A DNA stretch of 64,000 nucleotides from Anaerolineae bacterium (GTDB lineage Bacteria > Chloroflexota > Anaerolineae > B4-G1 > DUEL01), in contig JAFGEI010000023.1 of NCBI GenBank assembly GCA_016931695.1, positions 69,328 through 133,327 on the forward strand, written 5' to 3'. Positions 43,434 through 52,061 of the stretch are shown piece after piece; position 1 is the stretch's first letter, and each line of letters opens with the position of its first letter. Below the pieces are notes generated by a model. It worked only from the letters and a program-made list of their open reading frames with translations, had not been told where the DNA came from and searched no databases. A program made the translations under genes and the position numbers.

Positions 43434-45933
43434 CCAGTTCCAGCAGGCGCCGGGCTCGCCGTTTCGTGCCCGCTTCCTGCTCGCCGGCGGGCCCGACGCA
43501 GCCGGGGCAGCCGGCGGCGCAGGGGCAGGAGCGCGCCCGGTCGAGCGCCGCCGCCAGCAGCACCTCGAACAGCTCGTAGAGACGGTAGCAGAGCCCCGCT
43601 CCGCCGGGCGCCTGGTCGTAGAAAATGACCCGCGGCGGGCGTTCCGCCACCGTCGAGCCCAGGTCACCCGGGGCGCAAAAGAGGTGCAGCGGGGCCAGGT
43701 GGCGCAGCAGGTAGGCCGCGCCGGAGAGCGCGCTCCGCGTCCCCCGCCCCTGCTCCGCCCGCCGGTGGCAGGAAGGGCAGAGGGTGACCAGGTTGTCCAG
43801 CTCGTTTGCCAGCCGGTAAAAGTCGTTGACCCCGGGCAGGTAGCCAAAAGAGCGGAACGGGGCCAGGTGATGGATGTCGTGCTGGCGCTCCGGCCGCTCC
43901 GGCGCGCCGCAGTGCCGGCAGCGATAGCCGTCGCGGGCCCGCGCCGCGTCCCGCTGCCGGGGCCAGTCGGGGCCATAATCGACGGCAGGCTGGAGCACCC
44001 CTTCCTCCTGCATCCGTTCCAGCAGCGGTTCTCCCAGCTCGAACCACGCTCCCACCGTCTCCATGCGCTGCTGCGGCAGGTCGATCTCGCCCCAGTCCAG
44101 CACCTGGTGGCTGTAGCGGCGGATGCGCTGGTAGCCGGTGGCGCGGGTCGTCACCTCCAGCCGCCCCAGGCCGGCCGTCCAGCCCCCGCTGGCGCGGTGC
44201 GCGGCCACCTCCAGCACCTGCACCTCGGTCGTCGACCGGGCGCGGGTGTAGAAATCGACCTCTGCTGGCTGCACCCGCGCCAGCCCCGCCTCCCAATCGA
44301 GGTCAAGCACCAGGTACGTCGCCCCCTCGTGCGGGTAGACGGCGCCGGGATAGACGAGCAGCGGCGCGCTGGGCCGGTCGACCTGGCCGATCACCTGCGG
44401 CGGGTCGGCGCCGACGTCCTGGATCACCACCCCCTCCGGCGCGCTGCTGCGCAGGCCCGTCTCGCCGGCCGGATAGTCGGGGCCGATCCAGGTGAAGCGG
44501 CCGTCGCGGCGGTGCAGGCGGCCCTCTTCGACCAGCAGGTCGAGCAGCGCGGTGACGTCGGGCAGGTCGCCGAAGGATTCGCCGGCCTCGAAGGGCAGCT
44601 CGAAGGCGGCGCAGGCCAGGTGGCTGAAGAGAAGCGCCAGGTTGTCCGGGTCGAGCAACGCCTCCTCCACCGGCCGGCCGAAGAAATAGCGCGGGTGTGT
44701 GACCAGGTACTGGTCGAGGGGCGCCGGGCCGGCGATCAGGACTGCCAGCGACGCGCCGGCGCGCCGCCCGGCCCGCCCCGCCTGCTGCCAGGTGCTGGCG
44801 ATCGAGCCGGGATAGCCGACCATCACGCAGGCGGCCAGCTCGCCGACATCGACGCCCAACTCGAGGGCGTTGGTCGCCACTACCGCCCGCACCGTTCCCG
44901 CCCGCAGCCCTTGCTCGATCTGGCGCCGCTGGGCCGGCAGGTAGCCGCCGCGGTAGCCGCGCACCCGCTCCGGCGCCTCCCCGGCGGCGACGACGGCGTC
45001 CCGCAGGTAGCCCAGCAGGACCTCGACCGTCAGCCGGGCGCGGGCAAAGAGGATCGCCTGCACGTCCGCTTGCAGCAGGCGCGCGCCGATTCCCAGCGCC
45101 TCCAGCAGCGACGAGCGGCGGATCCCCAACTGTGGGTCGAGCAGGGGCGGGTTGTAGAGCAGGAAATGCTTCTCCCCCTGGGGCGAGCCGTCGCCGGTCA
45201 CCGCGCAGACCGGCGCCTCCAGCAGCCGTTCGGCCAGTTGCCGGGGATTGGCGATGGTCGCCGAGGCGCAGAACGCCTGCGGGGCGGCGCCGTAGAAGCG
45301 GCAGACCCGCCGCAGCCGGCGCAGGACGTTGGCGACGTGGCTGCCAAAGACGCCGCGGTAGGCGTGGGTCTCGTCCAGCACGATCCAGCGCAGGTTGGAG
45401 AAAAAACGCATCCAGCGCGTGTGGTGCGGCAGGATGCCGGCGTGCAACATGTCCGGGTTGGTGACCAGGAGGCGCGCCTGGTCGCGGATGGCGCGGCGGT
45501 GAGCGGCCGGCGTGTCGCCGTCGTAGGGGCGCAGGACGATGGAGGCCGGCAGGGCGTCGACGAGCGGTTCCAGGGCGGAAACCTGGTCGTGGGCCAGGGC
45601 CTTGGTCGGAAAGAGGTACAGCGCGCAGGCGTCGGGGTCGGCGAGCGCGGTGTTCAGGACGGGAACGTGGTAGGCCAGCGACTTGCCGGAGGCGGCGGGG
45701 GTCGCCAGCACGACGTTGCGCCCGTCCAGCGCCGCCGAGATCGCCGCCGCCTGGTGCTGGTACAGCGCCGCAATTCCCAGGCCGCGGAGCGCGGCAACCA
45801 GCCGCGGATCCAGGCCGGCGGGCCAGGCGGCGAACCGCGCCGGGCGGGCCGGGAGCCGCTCCCAGGCCGTCACGCAGCGCATGAATGGCGCGTCCGCCCG
45901 CAGGCGGGCCAACAATTCCGCGACGTCGCTCAC
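43414..45933 (-). CDS. DEAD/H helicase of the YprA/MrfA (DUF1998) type with an embedded HNH motif
   Basis: 839 residues from GTG 45933. Q-like motif YQHQ (~58-61), Walker A ATPAASGKS (77-85), motif II VLDETH, motif III SATI and a motif VI-like QQAGRAGR support an SF2 helicase. The C-terminus has the DUF1998 pattern (FYDQAPGGAGLC, then CPCAAGCPGCVG), whose cysteines bind metal in MrfA. Near 665-730 there is an insert with CRHCG, DIHHLAPF, ANELDNLVTLCPSCHRRAE, a canonical HNH endonuclease signature. MrfA-type enzymes work in DNA repair. Here unwinding may be joined to cleavage. A -10 TATAAT lies at 45958-45953 on the minus strand. Confidence 0.9.
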   Translation of the reverse strand: MSDVAELLARLRADAPFMRCVTAWERLPARPARFAAWPAGLDPRLVAALRGLGIAALYQHQAAAISAALDGRNVVLATPAASGKSLAYHVPVLNTALADPDACALYLFPTKALAHDQVSALEPLVDALPASIVLRPYDGDTPAAHRRAIRDQARLLVTNPDMLHAGILPHHTRWMRFFSNLRWIVLDETHAYRGVFGSHVANVLRRLRRVCRFYGAAPQAFCASATIANPRQLAERLLEAPVCAVTGDGSPQGEKHFLLYNPPLLDPQLGIRRSSLLEALGIGARLLQADVQAILFARARLTVEVLLGYLRDAVVAAGEAPERVRGYRGGYLPAQRRQIEQGLRAGTVRAVVATNALELGVDVGELAACVMVGYPGSIASTWQQAGRAGRRAGASLAVLIAGPAPLDQYLVTHPRYFFGRPVEEALLDPDNLALLFSHLACAAFELPFEAGESFGDLPDVTALLDLLVEEGRLHRRDGRFTWIGPDYPAGETGLRSSAPEGVVIQDVGADPPQVIGQVDRPSAPLLVYPGAVYPHEGATYLVLDLDWEAGLARVQPAEVDFYTRARSTTEVQVLEVAAHRASGGWTAGLGRLEVTTRATGYQRIRRYSHQVLDWGEIDLPQQRMETVGAWFELGEPLLERMQEEGVLQPAVDYGPDWPRQRDAARARDGYRCRHCGAPERPERQHDIHHLAPFRSFGYLPGVNDFYRLANELDNLVTLCPSCHRRAEQGRGTRSALSGAAYLLRHLAPLHLFCAPGDLGSTVAERPPRVIFYDQAPGGAGLCYRLYELFEVLLAAALDRARSCPCAAGCPGCVGPAGEQEAGTKRRARRLLELVTSALG

Positions 45934-45952
45934 AACACCTGCCCCCTGGCCC

Positions 45953-45958
45953 ATTATA
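45953..45958 (-). promoter_or_regulatory. -10 element of the helicase gene
   Basis: TATAAT on the minus strand 20 bases upstream of the GTG start; no good -35 hexamer at 16-18 bases, so recognition of this promoter is only partial. Confidence 0.4.
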
Positions 45959-46023
45959 GCAGGAACTGCCCAGGCGGAATAGTCAGCGCAACTCTGCCGC
46001 ATCTCGGCCTCTCTCGACCTCAA

Positions 46024-46052
46024 TTGCACATGTGGCGAAATTTGAGTATACT
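46024..46052 (+). promoter_or_regulatory. Promoter of tldD
   Basis: TTGCAC (46024-46029), 17-base spacer, TATACT (46047-46052). The TTG start at 46118 follows GGAGGTGCATC at the normal distance. Confidence 0.7.
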
Positions 46053-46117
46053 ATCCGGGCTGCAACGGCTCGGGCCGCCTGGCCGTTACGGCCAATCGAG
46101 AAACCTGGAGGTGCATC

Positions 46118-47587
46118 TTGAGAGAACTGGCAGACCTGGCCCTGGACACTGCTCACGCCCGGGGCGCCACGTACAGCGACGTGCGCATCGTCCAGCGCCG
46201 CACGCAGCAAATCGCCACCCGCAACGGCGTCGTGCTCAACGCCAGCGACGCGCAAGAGCAGGGCTTTGGCGTCCGGGTGATCGCCGGCGGCGCGTGGGGC
46301 TTTTCTTCCAGCTCGCGGCTGAGCCGGCAGGAGGTCGAGCGGGTCGCCGCGGAGGCGGTCGAGATCGCCCGCGCCAGCGCGACGGTGGGCAAGGAACCGG
46401 TCGACCTCGGGCCGCCCGAGGTCCACGTCGACAGCTACCGCACGCCGCTGCAAATCGACCCCTTCACCATCCCCCTAGAGGAAAAGATGAGCCTGCTCCT
46501 GGCTGCCGACGCGGCCATGCAGCGGGTGAAAGGCATCAACGTCGCCCGCGCCTCGGCGGTGAGCTGGCAGGAAAACAAGACCTTTGCCAGCAGCGAGGGC
46601 TCCTGGATCGAGCAAGAACTGTGGGAGGTCGGCGGCGGGATCGTCGCCTACGCGATGGGAAACGGGGAGATGCAGCAGCGCTCCTACCCCAACTCTTTTG
46701 CCCGCGACCAGCGGACCGGCGGTTGGGAGATCATCCAGGAGATGGACCTGCCGGGCAACGGGGAGCGCGTCGCCAGCGAGGCCGTCGCCCTGCTCACCGC
46801 CGACCCGTGTCCCAGCCAGGTCACGACCCTCATCCTCGGCCCGACCCAGCTGGCGCTGCAAATCCACGAGTCGTGCGGGCACCCGACCGAACTCGACCGC
46901 GTCTTTGGCAGCGAGGCCGCCTACGCCGGCACCAGTTTCCTCACCCCCGACAAGCTGAACGAACTGCGCTACGGTTCCCCCATCGTCAACCTGACCGCCG
47001 ACGCCACGATCCCCGGCGGCCTGGGCACCTTTGGCTACGACGACGAAGGCGTGCCCGCCCAGCGCGTGCCGCTGGTCCGCGCGGGCATCTTTGTCGGTTA
47101 TCTGAGCTCGCGGGAGACCATGGTCCAGCTGGCAAAAACAAAGGGCCAGGACCCCGCCGCCGCCCGTTCCGGCGGCGCGATGCGCGCCGCGGGGTGGAAC
47201 CGCATCCCCCTGGTGCGGATGACCAACGTCAGCCTGGAGCCGGGGGAATGGACCCTGGAGGACCTGGTCGCCGACACCGACGCGGGGATTTACATGGAGA
47301 TGAACCGCAGTTGGTCGATCGACGACAAGCGGCTCAACTTTCAATTCGGCACCGAGGTCGCCCGCGAGATTCGCAACGGCAAGATGGGCCGGCTGCTCAA
47401 GAACGCCCTCTACACCGGCATGACGCCCCAGTTCTGGGGCGCGTGCGACGCGATTTGCAACGCCGATCACTGGCGGGTGTGGGGGACTCCGAACTGTGGC
47501 AAGGGGCAGCCCAGCCAGGTCGCGCACACGGGCCACGGCGCCGCCCCGGCCCGCTTCCGGAACATTCAAATTGGCAGCAAATTGTAA
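46118..47587 (+). CDS. tldD: TldD metalloprotease subunit
   Basis: 489 residues. TTG start chosen because GGAGGTG lies 7 bases upstream and no ATG fits. The metal motif H250-E-S-C-G-H255 (HExxxH) identifies the catalytic TldD subunit. GHPTELDRVFGSEAAYAG and the end GKGQPSQVAHTGHGAAPARFRN are family marks. TldD and PmbA form a heterodimer that trims unfolded or modified peptides. The pmbA partner starts 1.6 kb downstream, separated by repeats and two small HTH genes, instead of directly adjacent. Confidence 0.95.
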   Translation: MRELADLALDTAHARGATYSDVRIVQRRTQQIATRNGVVLNASDAQEQGFGVRVIAGGAWGFSSSSRLSRQEVERVAAEAVEIARASATVGKEPVDLGPPEVHVDSYRTPLQIDPFTIPLEEKMSLLLAADAAMQRVKGINVARASAVSWQENKTFASSEGSWIEQELWEVGGGIVAYAMGNGEMQQRSYPNSFARDQRTGGWEIIQEMDLPGNGERVASEAVALLTADPCPSQVTTLILGPTQLALQIHESCGHPTELDRVFGSEAAYAGTSFLTPDKLNELRYGSPIVNLTADATIPGGLGTFGYDDEGVPAQRVPLVRAGIFVGYLSSRETMVQLAKTKGQDPAAARSGGAMRAAGWNRIPLVRMTNVSLEPGEWTLEDLVADTDAGIYMEMNRSWSIDDKRLNFQFGTEVAREIRNGKMGRLLKNALYTGMTPQFWGACDAICNADHWRVWGTPNCGKGQPSQVAHTGHGAAPARFRNIQIGSKL

Positions 47588-47602
47588 CCGCCGGGCAATT
47601 GG

Positions 47603-47798
47603 TCAATCTCACATTTCACTCGCAGGTGTCATTGCGAGCCGCCGCGGGCGGCAGCCTGCCCCGAGCTTGCCTCGGGGAAGTAATCTCATGAACGCATTTT
47701 GGAGATTGCCCCCGATTTCTCGGGGCCGGGCTTTGGGCGCAGAGTTTATCCTGAGCGCAAGCAAAGGACGCCCGCGCAATGACAAGTGTGAAATTGTC
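47603..47798. repeat. GTCATT-type inverted-repeat element
   Basis: Left edge TCAATCTCACA with TGTCATTGCGAGC inside; right edge GCGCAATGACA with TGTGAAATTG. The edges are imperfect inverted repeats. The left part (47627-47687) matches the repeat at 41777-41820. The interior has GAGTTTATCCTGAGCGCAAG, a string common in dispersed repeats of environmental bacteria (from memory). Confidence 0.6.
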
Positions 47799-47891
47799 GT
47801 AACTGCTCAGGCTGCCCGCCTGGAAGCTCTCCCACATCCTCCCCTTTCCGGACTTGGGAGGGCTTCCAGGGGCAACCGGCTGAGCAGTTAC
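47799..47891. mobile_element. 93-bp palindromic element, copy D, with perfect target duplication
   Basis: Begins GTAACTGCTCAGGCTG and ends GGCTGAGCAGTTAC. Inner CTGGAAGCTCTCCC and GGGAGGGCTTCCAG form a second inverted pair. The 8 bases on both sides are identical: AAATTGTC at 47791-47798 and 47892-47899. This is the youngest-looking copy and proves that the family moves by insertion with an 8-bp duplication. Confidence 0.88.
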
Positions 47892-47896
47892 AAATT

Positions 47897-48038
47897 GTCA
47901 AGCCACTCAGCTTGCTCCCGCCGGATCAGTCCGGCGGCCTTGGCTTACCCGTGGGCGTCACATCACAGATCGAACGCCCACGCAGACGCGGTTGGCGCGG
48001 ACTGTTGTCCGCGCTGAACAGACAGAGCGAGCAGTTAC
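47897..48038. mobile_element. Possible decayed 142-bp copy E of the palindromic element
   Basis: The right end GCGAGCAGTTAC is clear. The left end (GTCAAGCCACTCAGC) is only loosely like GTAACTGCTCAGGC, but the span is exactly 142 bp as in copies A and C. Contains two short perfect hairpins (CCGCCGGA/TCCGGCGG and GCGCGGAC/GTCCGCGC). Confidence 0.4.
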
Positions 48039-48090
48039 ACCGTTGGCCCCTGAATGCGGACAACGGGTTATGGCATGAGGAGCAAAGAAA

Positions 48091-48816
48091 ATGACACAAG
48101 ACCTGTGGAAAATTCGCAAGCAAAAGGGCCTGAGCGTCCAGCAGCTGGCGGCCAGGAGCGGCGTCTCACCGGAGACGATCCAGGCGTACGAGCGGGGAGA
48201 GCGAGCCATATCTGCCAGCGACCGGCGCCAACTGGCGCGGGCGCTCTACGTGGGCGAGTGGGACATTGCCCTGCAATCGTCGCCCCCGCCGCCGCGGGAG
48301 AAGAAACCGCGCCCGCCGTCCAGTCCGCCCGCCCCGGCCGCGCCAAAAGCTCGGCCGCGACAAGAAAAGGAAAAACCCGCTGCGCCGCCCAAATCGCCAC
48401 CGATCAAGGATAGCCAGGTCGCCCACCTGCTTCAACTCGCCGCCCGCTTCGACGTCGACCGGGCGGCGCTGGAAGCCGAGATCGGCAAACCCCTCGAGCA
48501 GATGACCCAGGCGGAGGGGCGTCAGTGGAACGGCCACTATATGCGGCGCATGGCCGAGGAAAAGCCGAAACGGGTCATCGACCGCCGCCGCGCCTACCTG
48601 CCGGAGGGGGTGGACGGCTTTGAGATGAAATATCTCGACGAGGTTCAAGAGGCGGGCGACCGGCTGCTCTTTACCCTCTTCGACCGGCAGCAATTTGCCG
48701 GCACCCTGGTCGGCTACGGCCCCTACTCGATCACCATCTGCCAGGAGGACGGCGTCGAGGTCTCGCTCAACAAGCTCGCCATCGCCTACTACCGGCGGGC
48801 AGGAGGCGGCGGATGA
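48091..48816 (+). CDS. XRE-type HTH protein with proline-rich linker and C-terminal Sm/Hfq-like domain
   Basis: 241 residues; ATG after GAGGAGCAAAG. Residues ~1-58 are a helix-turn-helix (LSVQQLAARSGVSPETIQAYERGER). A Pro/Lys/Arg-rich linker (~63-108) is followed by a helical conserved part (~110-185). The C-terminal ~45 residues (LLFTLFDRQQFAGTLVGYGPYSITICQ, ending LNKLAIAYYRR in another strand) look like an Sm/Hfq beta barrel. It may bind DNA at one end and RNA at the other. Overlaps the next gene, which has the same design, by 4 bases. No named family recognised. Confidence 0.65.
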   Translation: MTQDLWKIRKQKGLSVQQLAARSGVSPETIQAYERGERAISASDRRQLARALYVGEWDIALQSSPPPPREKKPRPPSSPPAPAAPKARPRQEKEKPAAPPKSPPIKDSQVAHLLQLAARFDVDRAALEAEIGKPLEQMTQAEGRQWNGHYMRRMAEEKPKRVIDRRRAYLPEGVDGFEMKYLDEVQEAGDRLLFTLFDRQQFAGTLVGYGPYSITICQEDGVEVSLNKLAIAYYRRAGGGG

Positions 48817-49217
48817 GCCTGGGCGACGAACTGCGCTACCTGCGCGCCTTCCACGGCGGCCTGACCCACCAGGAGATCGAACAGGCGCTCGAACTCCCCG
48901 CCGGAACGCTGTGGAGCATTGAGCAGCGCTACCGCCGGGTCGGTGAAGACGACGCGGTCCTGGGCCGCCTGGCGGATTACTACCAGGTCCCCCTGGCCGA
49001 GCTCCAATTTCACCGCGAGCGGTATCGCAAGGCGCTGAGCGCCGTCCTGCACCGCTCGCAGACGCAGCAGGAGGCCTGGGCTTACCAGGTGCGCACCGGC
49101 GAGACGCTGCGCGGCGTCGTCAAGTGGTGGGACCTGGGATCATTTGGGTTGGAAACCGAGGACGGACTGATCGTCGTACAACGGCACGCCGTCGTCGATT
49201 GGGAGGAAACAGCATGA
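48813..49217 (+). CDS. Small XRE-type HTH protein with C-terminal Sm/Hfq-like segment
   Basis: 134 residues. The N-terminal ~65 residues are a helix-turn-helix (LTHQEIEQALELPAGTLWSIEQR). The last ~45 (VRTGETLRGVVKWWDLGSF, then GLIVVQRHAVVDW) resemble the Sm/Hfq fold as in the preceding protein, here without the long linker. ATGA overlaps join it to the HTH gene before it and to pmbA after it, so three genes are translationally coupled. The role is unknown; regulation of the TldD/PmbA system or its substrate is a guess from context. Confidence 0.62.
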   Translation: MSLGDELRYLRAFHGGLTHQEIEQALELPAGTLWSIEQRYRRVGEDDAVLGRLADYYQVPLAELQFHRERYRKALSAVLHRSQTQQEAWAYQVRTGETLRGVVKWWDLGSFGLETEDGLIVVQRHAVVDWEETA

Positions 49218-50575
49218 TCGGTAAAGCGGCGATGAACAAGATCGCCCAACGCCTGCTCGCCGCCGCCAAAGATGGGCAGACAGAAGTGGTGGTCTATTGT
49301 GTCGAGGAACGCCTGACGCGCTATGCCAACAACGTCATCCACCAGAACGTGGCCGAGGCCAACACGGCGATCGCGGTGCGAACGGCGCTCGGCAAGCGGG
49401 TCGGCGTGGCGACGACCAACGACGTGAGCGACGGCGGGCTGGCGCGGGCGGTCGAGGCCGCCCGCGGGAGCGCGCGGCTCCAGCCAGAGGACCCCGATTT
49501 TCCCGGCTTTCCGGAACCGGCAGCGGTGGAAGCGGTGGATGCATTCGACGAAGCGACCGCGGCCTACAGCCCCACCGACCGGGCCCACGACGTCGGCGTC
49601 GTCTGCCGCCGGGCCGAGGAAGCGAGCTGCATCGCCTCGGGCGCCTTTTGCACCGGCGTGCAAGAGATCGCCGTCGCCAACAGCCACGGCGTCTTTGCCT
49701 ACCACCCCTCCACCATCGCTGACCTGACCACCGTCGTGATGACCGGCGACAGCGCCGGATATTCTGCCGGGGCCCACTGGCAGGTGGCGCAGGTCGACGT
49801 GCCAGCGCTGGGCCAGGAGGCGATCGAACGCGCCCTCCGCGGGCGCAACCCGCAGTCGATTGCGCCCGGCGTCTACCCGGTGGTGCTGGAAGCGCACGCC
49901 GTGATCGACATCGTCGCCTTCATCAGCCAGATGGCGGGCGCGCTGGCGGTCGCCGAGGGGCGGAGCTGGATGGCCGGGCGCCAGGGGGAACAGCTGATGT
50001 CGCCCCTCGTCTCGATCCGCGACGACGGGCGGGACCCCGCCGGCCTGCCCTTTCCGTTCGATTTCGAGGGGACGCCGCGGCAGGCGGTCGACATTGTGCG
50101 CGACGGGGTCGTCGGCGACGCCGTCTACGACCGGCGCTGGGCGATCAAAGAGGGGAAGCAGAACACCGGCCACGCCCTGCCGGCGGCGCATCCGGCGTCG
50201 CCGTGGATCAGCGGCACCACCCTGGGCCCCATTCCCATGCACCCGGCGATGGAAACCGGCGCGCAGACCGTCCAGGAGATGATCGCCGCCACGGAGCGGG
50301 GCCTCTATGTGACCCGCTTTCACTACACCCGCGTCGTTCACCCCCGCGAAGCCGTCATCACCGGCATGACGCGGGACGGGCTGTTCCTGATCGAGAACGG
50401 CGAGATCACGACGCCGGTCAAGAACCTGCGCTTTACCCAGAGCTATGTGGAGGCGCTGCGGAACGTCGAGATGGTCGGGCGAGAGGCGTGTCGCGAGCGG
50501 CCCTTTTTCTCGATCGTCCGCGCGCCGGCGCTCAAGCTCTCGGCCTTTCAATTCACCGGCGCGACGACGTTCTAG
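49214..50575 (+). CDS. pmbA: PmbA/TldE subunit
   Basis: 453 residues from ATG 49214, overlapping the upstream stop by 4 bases. Belongs to the TldD/PmbA family (RYANNVIHQNVAEANTAIAVR, TALGKRVGVATTNDVS, PAMETGAQTVQEMI) but lacks the HExxxH motif, as expected of the non-catalytic partner that completes the peptide channel. Pairs with TldD encoded at 46118. It ends 4 bases into the convergent rnhB gene. Confidence 0.92.
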   Translation: MIGKAAMNKIAQRLLAAAKDGQTEVVVYCVEERLTRYANNVIHQNVAEANTAIAVRTALGKRVGVATTNDVSDGGLARAVEAARGSARLQPEDPDFPGFPEPAAVEAVDAFDEATAAYSPTDRAHDVGVVCRRAEEASCIASGAFCTGVQEIAVANSHGVFAYHPSTIADLTTVVMTGDSAGYSAGAHWQVAQVDVPALGQEAIERALRGRNPQSIAPGVYPVVLEAHAVIDIVAFISQMAGALAVAEGRSWMAGRQGEQLMSPLVSIRDDGRDPAGLPFPFDFEGTPRQAVDIVRDGVVGDAVYDRRWAIKEGKQNTGHALPAAHPASPWISGTTLGPIPMHPAMETGAQTVQEMIAATERGLYVTRFHYTRVVHPREAVITGMTRDGLFLIENGEITTPVKNLRFTQSYVEALRNVEMVGREACRERPFFSIVRAPALKLSAFQFTGATTF

Positions 50576-51213
50576 CGACACTGCTGCTGCAGCGGCTTCC
50601 AACTGCGGCGGTGGATCGGCGACGGCCCCAACTGCGCCAGCGCCTCGCGGTGCTGGCGCGTTCCATATCCCTTGTGGCGGGCGAATCCATAGCCGACCAT
50701 GTCCTGGTCCAGCGCGATCATCAACCGGTCGCGCTCCACCTTGGCGACGATGCTGGCGGCGGCGACGCTCAGGCAGCGCACGTCCGCCTTGGGCAGCGCC
50801 CGCTGCGGCAGCTCGATCCCAGGCAGGCGCAGGTGATCCAGCAGCAGCGCGTCGACCTGCCCGCCCAGCCGCTCCACGGCGCGGGTCATCGCCCAGCGCG
50901 TCGCGGCGACGATGCCCGCCTCGTCCACTTCGCCCGGCGTCGCCCATCCGACCCCGATCCCTCGCGCGACCTGGCGGATGCGCTCCAGCAGCGCCGCCCG
51001 CTGCCGGGGAGATAACTGCTTCGAGTCCCGCACGCCAGCCAGGCAGTCGCACAGATCGGGCTGCTCCAGCGGCAGCACCACCGCCGCCGCGCAGACCGGC
51101 CCCGCCCACGCCCCGCGCCCGGCCTCGTCGATCCCGGCGACGCGACGGTGACCGGCGGAACAAAGGGCCAGTTCTTGGACCAGGTTCGGAAACGAATTAC
51201 GCGCGGCGGTCAT
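50572..51213 (-). CDS. rnhB: Ribonuclease HII
   Basis: 213 residues from ATG 51213. Catalytic acidic residues in GIDEAGRGAWAGP, ALLLDHLRLP and the SIVAKVERDR motif. It nicks DNA 5' of misincorporated ribonucleotides and removes RNA from RNA-DNA hybrids. The start overlaps the GT2 stop by 17 bases. Confidence 0.95.
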   Translation of the reverse strand: MTAARNSFPNLVQELALCSAGHRRVAGIDEAGRGAWAGPVCAAAVVLPLEQPDLCDCLAGVRDSKQLSPRQRAALLERIRQVARGIGVGWATPGEVDEAGIVAATRWAMTRAVERLGGQVDALLLDHLRLPGIELPQRALPKADVRCLSVAAASIVAKVERDRLMIALDQDMVGYGFARHKGYGTRQHREALAQLGPSPIHRRSWKPLQQQCR

Positions 51214-51988
51214 ACACACCCCGCATATCGTTCCGCTTGACCCGGATCACCTCCCGCGCCATTTCGAGCGACTCGTGCAGGTACTTGGCCAATTCTCCCT
51301 GCTGGCTCTTGGTATCGCTGAGATCGCGGTTGTACCACTGGACGACGACCTCGCGGATGCGGCAGCCCAGCTTTTCGAACAGGTACAGCAATTCGACGTC
51401 ATAGGCCGACACCTTCCACCCCGTGGGCCGCTCCGCCACAAAATACTGCAGGTGGGGGAATGCCGCCAGCGCGGCCTCCCGGCGGCACGACTTGAAACCG
51501 CACTGGGTGTCGACAATGCCGCGCAGCAGGACCAGGCGGCGTAGGGAGAGAAAGATGAGGCTGCCCAATTTGCGGACGATCGAGTGTCCCTCGCGTGAAA
51601 TGCCCCGCGAGCCGATGACGACGTCGTATCCCTCGTCGTACCAGGGGAGCAGCTGGGTGACCTCGTGGATGGGCGTCGACTGGTCCATGTCGGTGAACAG
51701 GACGATCTCTCCGCGCGCCGCCTGGATCCCCTTCCAGACCCCGGCCGGCTTGCCGCCGTGGGGGATCTGGTACAGGGAAAAGCCTTCCTTGTCGCGGATC
51801 GACTCTTCGATCAGCCGATAGCTCTCGTCCGTGGAGCCATCGTCCACGACGATGACTTCCCAGGAAAAATCCTGTTGGCAGAGGTAGTGGTAGACTTCGT
51901 CCAACACGCCGCTCTCCAGGTTCTTTTGCTCATTCCAGCAGGGAATGACAACAGAGAGATAGGGGGTTTTGGGGGCTGCTGTATCCAA
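51197..51988 (-). CDS. GT2 glycosyltransferase, DPM1/ALG5-like
   Basis: 263 residues; TTG start at 51988 after GGAG with an 8-base gap. GT-A motifs: VVIPCWNEQKNL, VVDDGSTDESY, the DxD FTDMDQSTP and VDTQCGFKSCRR. No membrane helices are obvious, unlike the GT2 at 14.8 kb. It should make a polyprenyl-phosphate sugar or similar lipid-linked intermediate. Neighbours rnhB and hutH are unrelated in function. Confidence 0.9.
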   Translation of the reverse strand: MDTAAPKTPYLSVVIPCWNEQKNLESGVLDEVYHYLCQQDFSWEVIVVDDGSTDESYRLIEESIRDKEGFSLYQIPHGGKPAGVWKGIQAARGEIVLFTDMDQSTPIHEVTQLLPWYDEGYDVVIGSRGISREGHSIVRKLGSLIFLSLRRLVLLRGIVDTQCGFKSCRREAALAAFPHLQYFVAERPTGWKVSAYDVELLYLFEKLGCRIREVVVQWYNRDLSDTKSQQGELAKYLHESLEMAREVIRVKRNDMRGVYDRRA

Positions 51989-52061
51989 TTCCGCTACTCC
52001 TCGCTTTCCGCCGTGAGAATCGCGTCGTTTGACGCGGCGCAGATGCTGCGCTGCAGCCGAC

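Larger units (their letters stand above)
47588..48090. other. 503-base repeat-filled gap inside the tldD-pmbA region
   Basis: Filled by an inverted-repeat element (47603-47798), palindromic element D (47799-47891) and a likely decayed third element (47897-48038). The remaining ~50 bases lead to the HTH gene with its ribosome binding site GAGGAG. No gene is supported here. Confidence 0.75.

Noticed and set aside
41874-43976. 700-codon frame on the minus strand
   Set aside because: Antisense to the DUF2142-like gene; low-complexity and without recognisable domains.
43684-47691. Open frame of 1335 codons on the plus strand
   Set aside because: It runs antisense through the helicase gene and out of frame through tldD; composition is Arg/Pro/Gly rich, typical of a GC-rich shadow frame.
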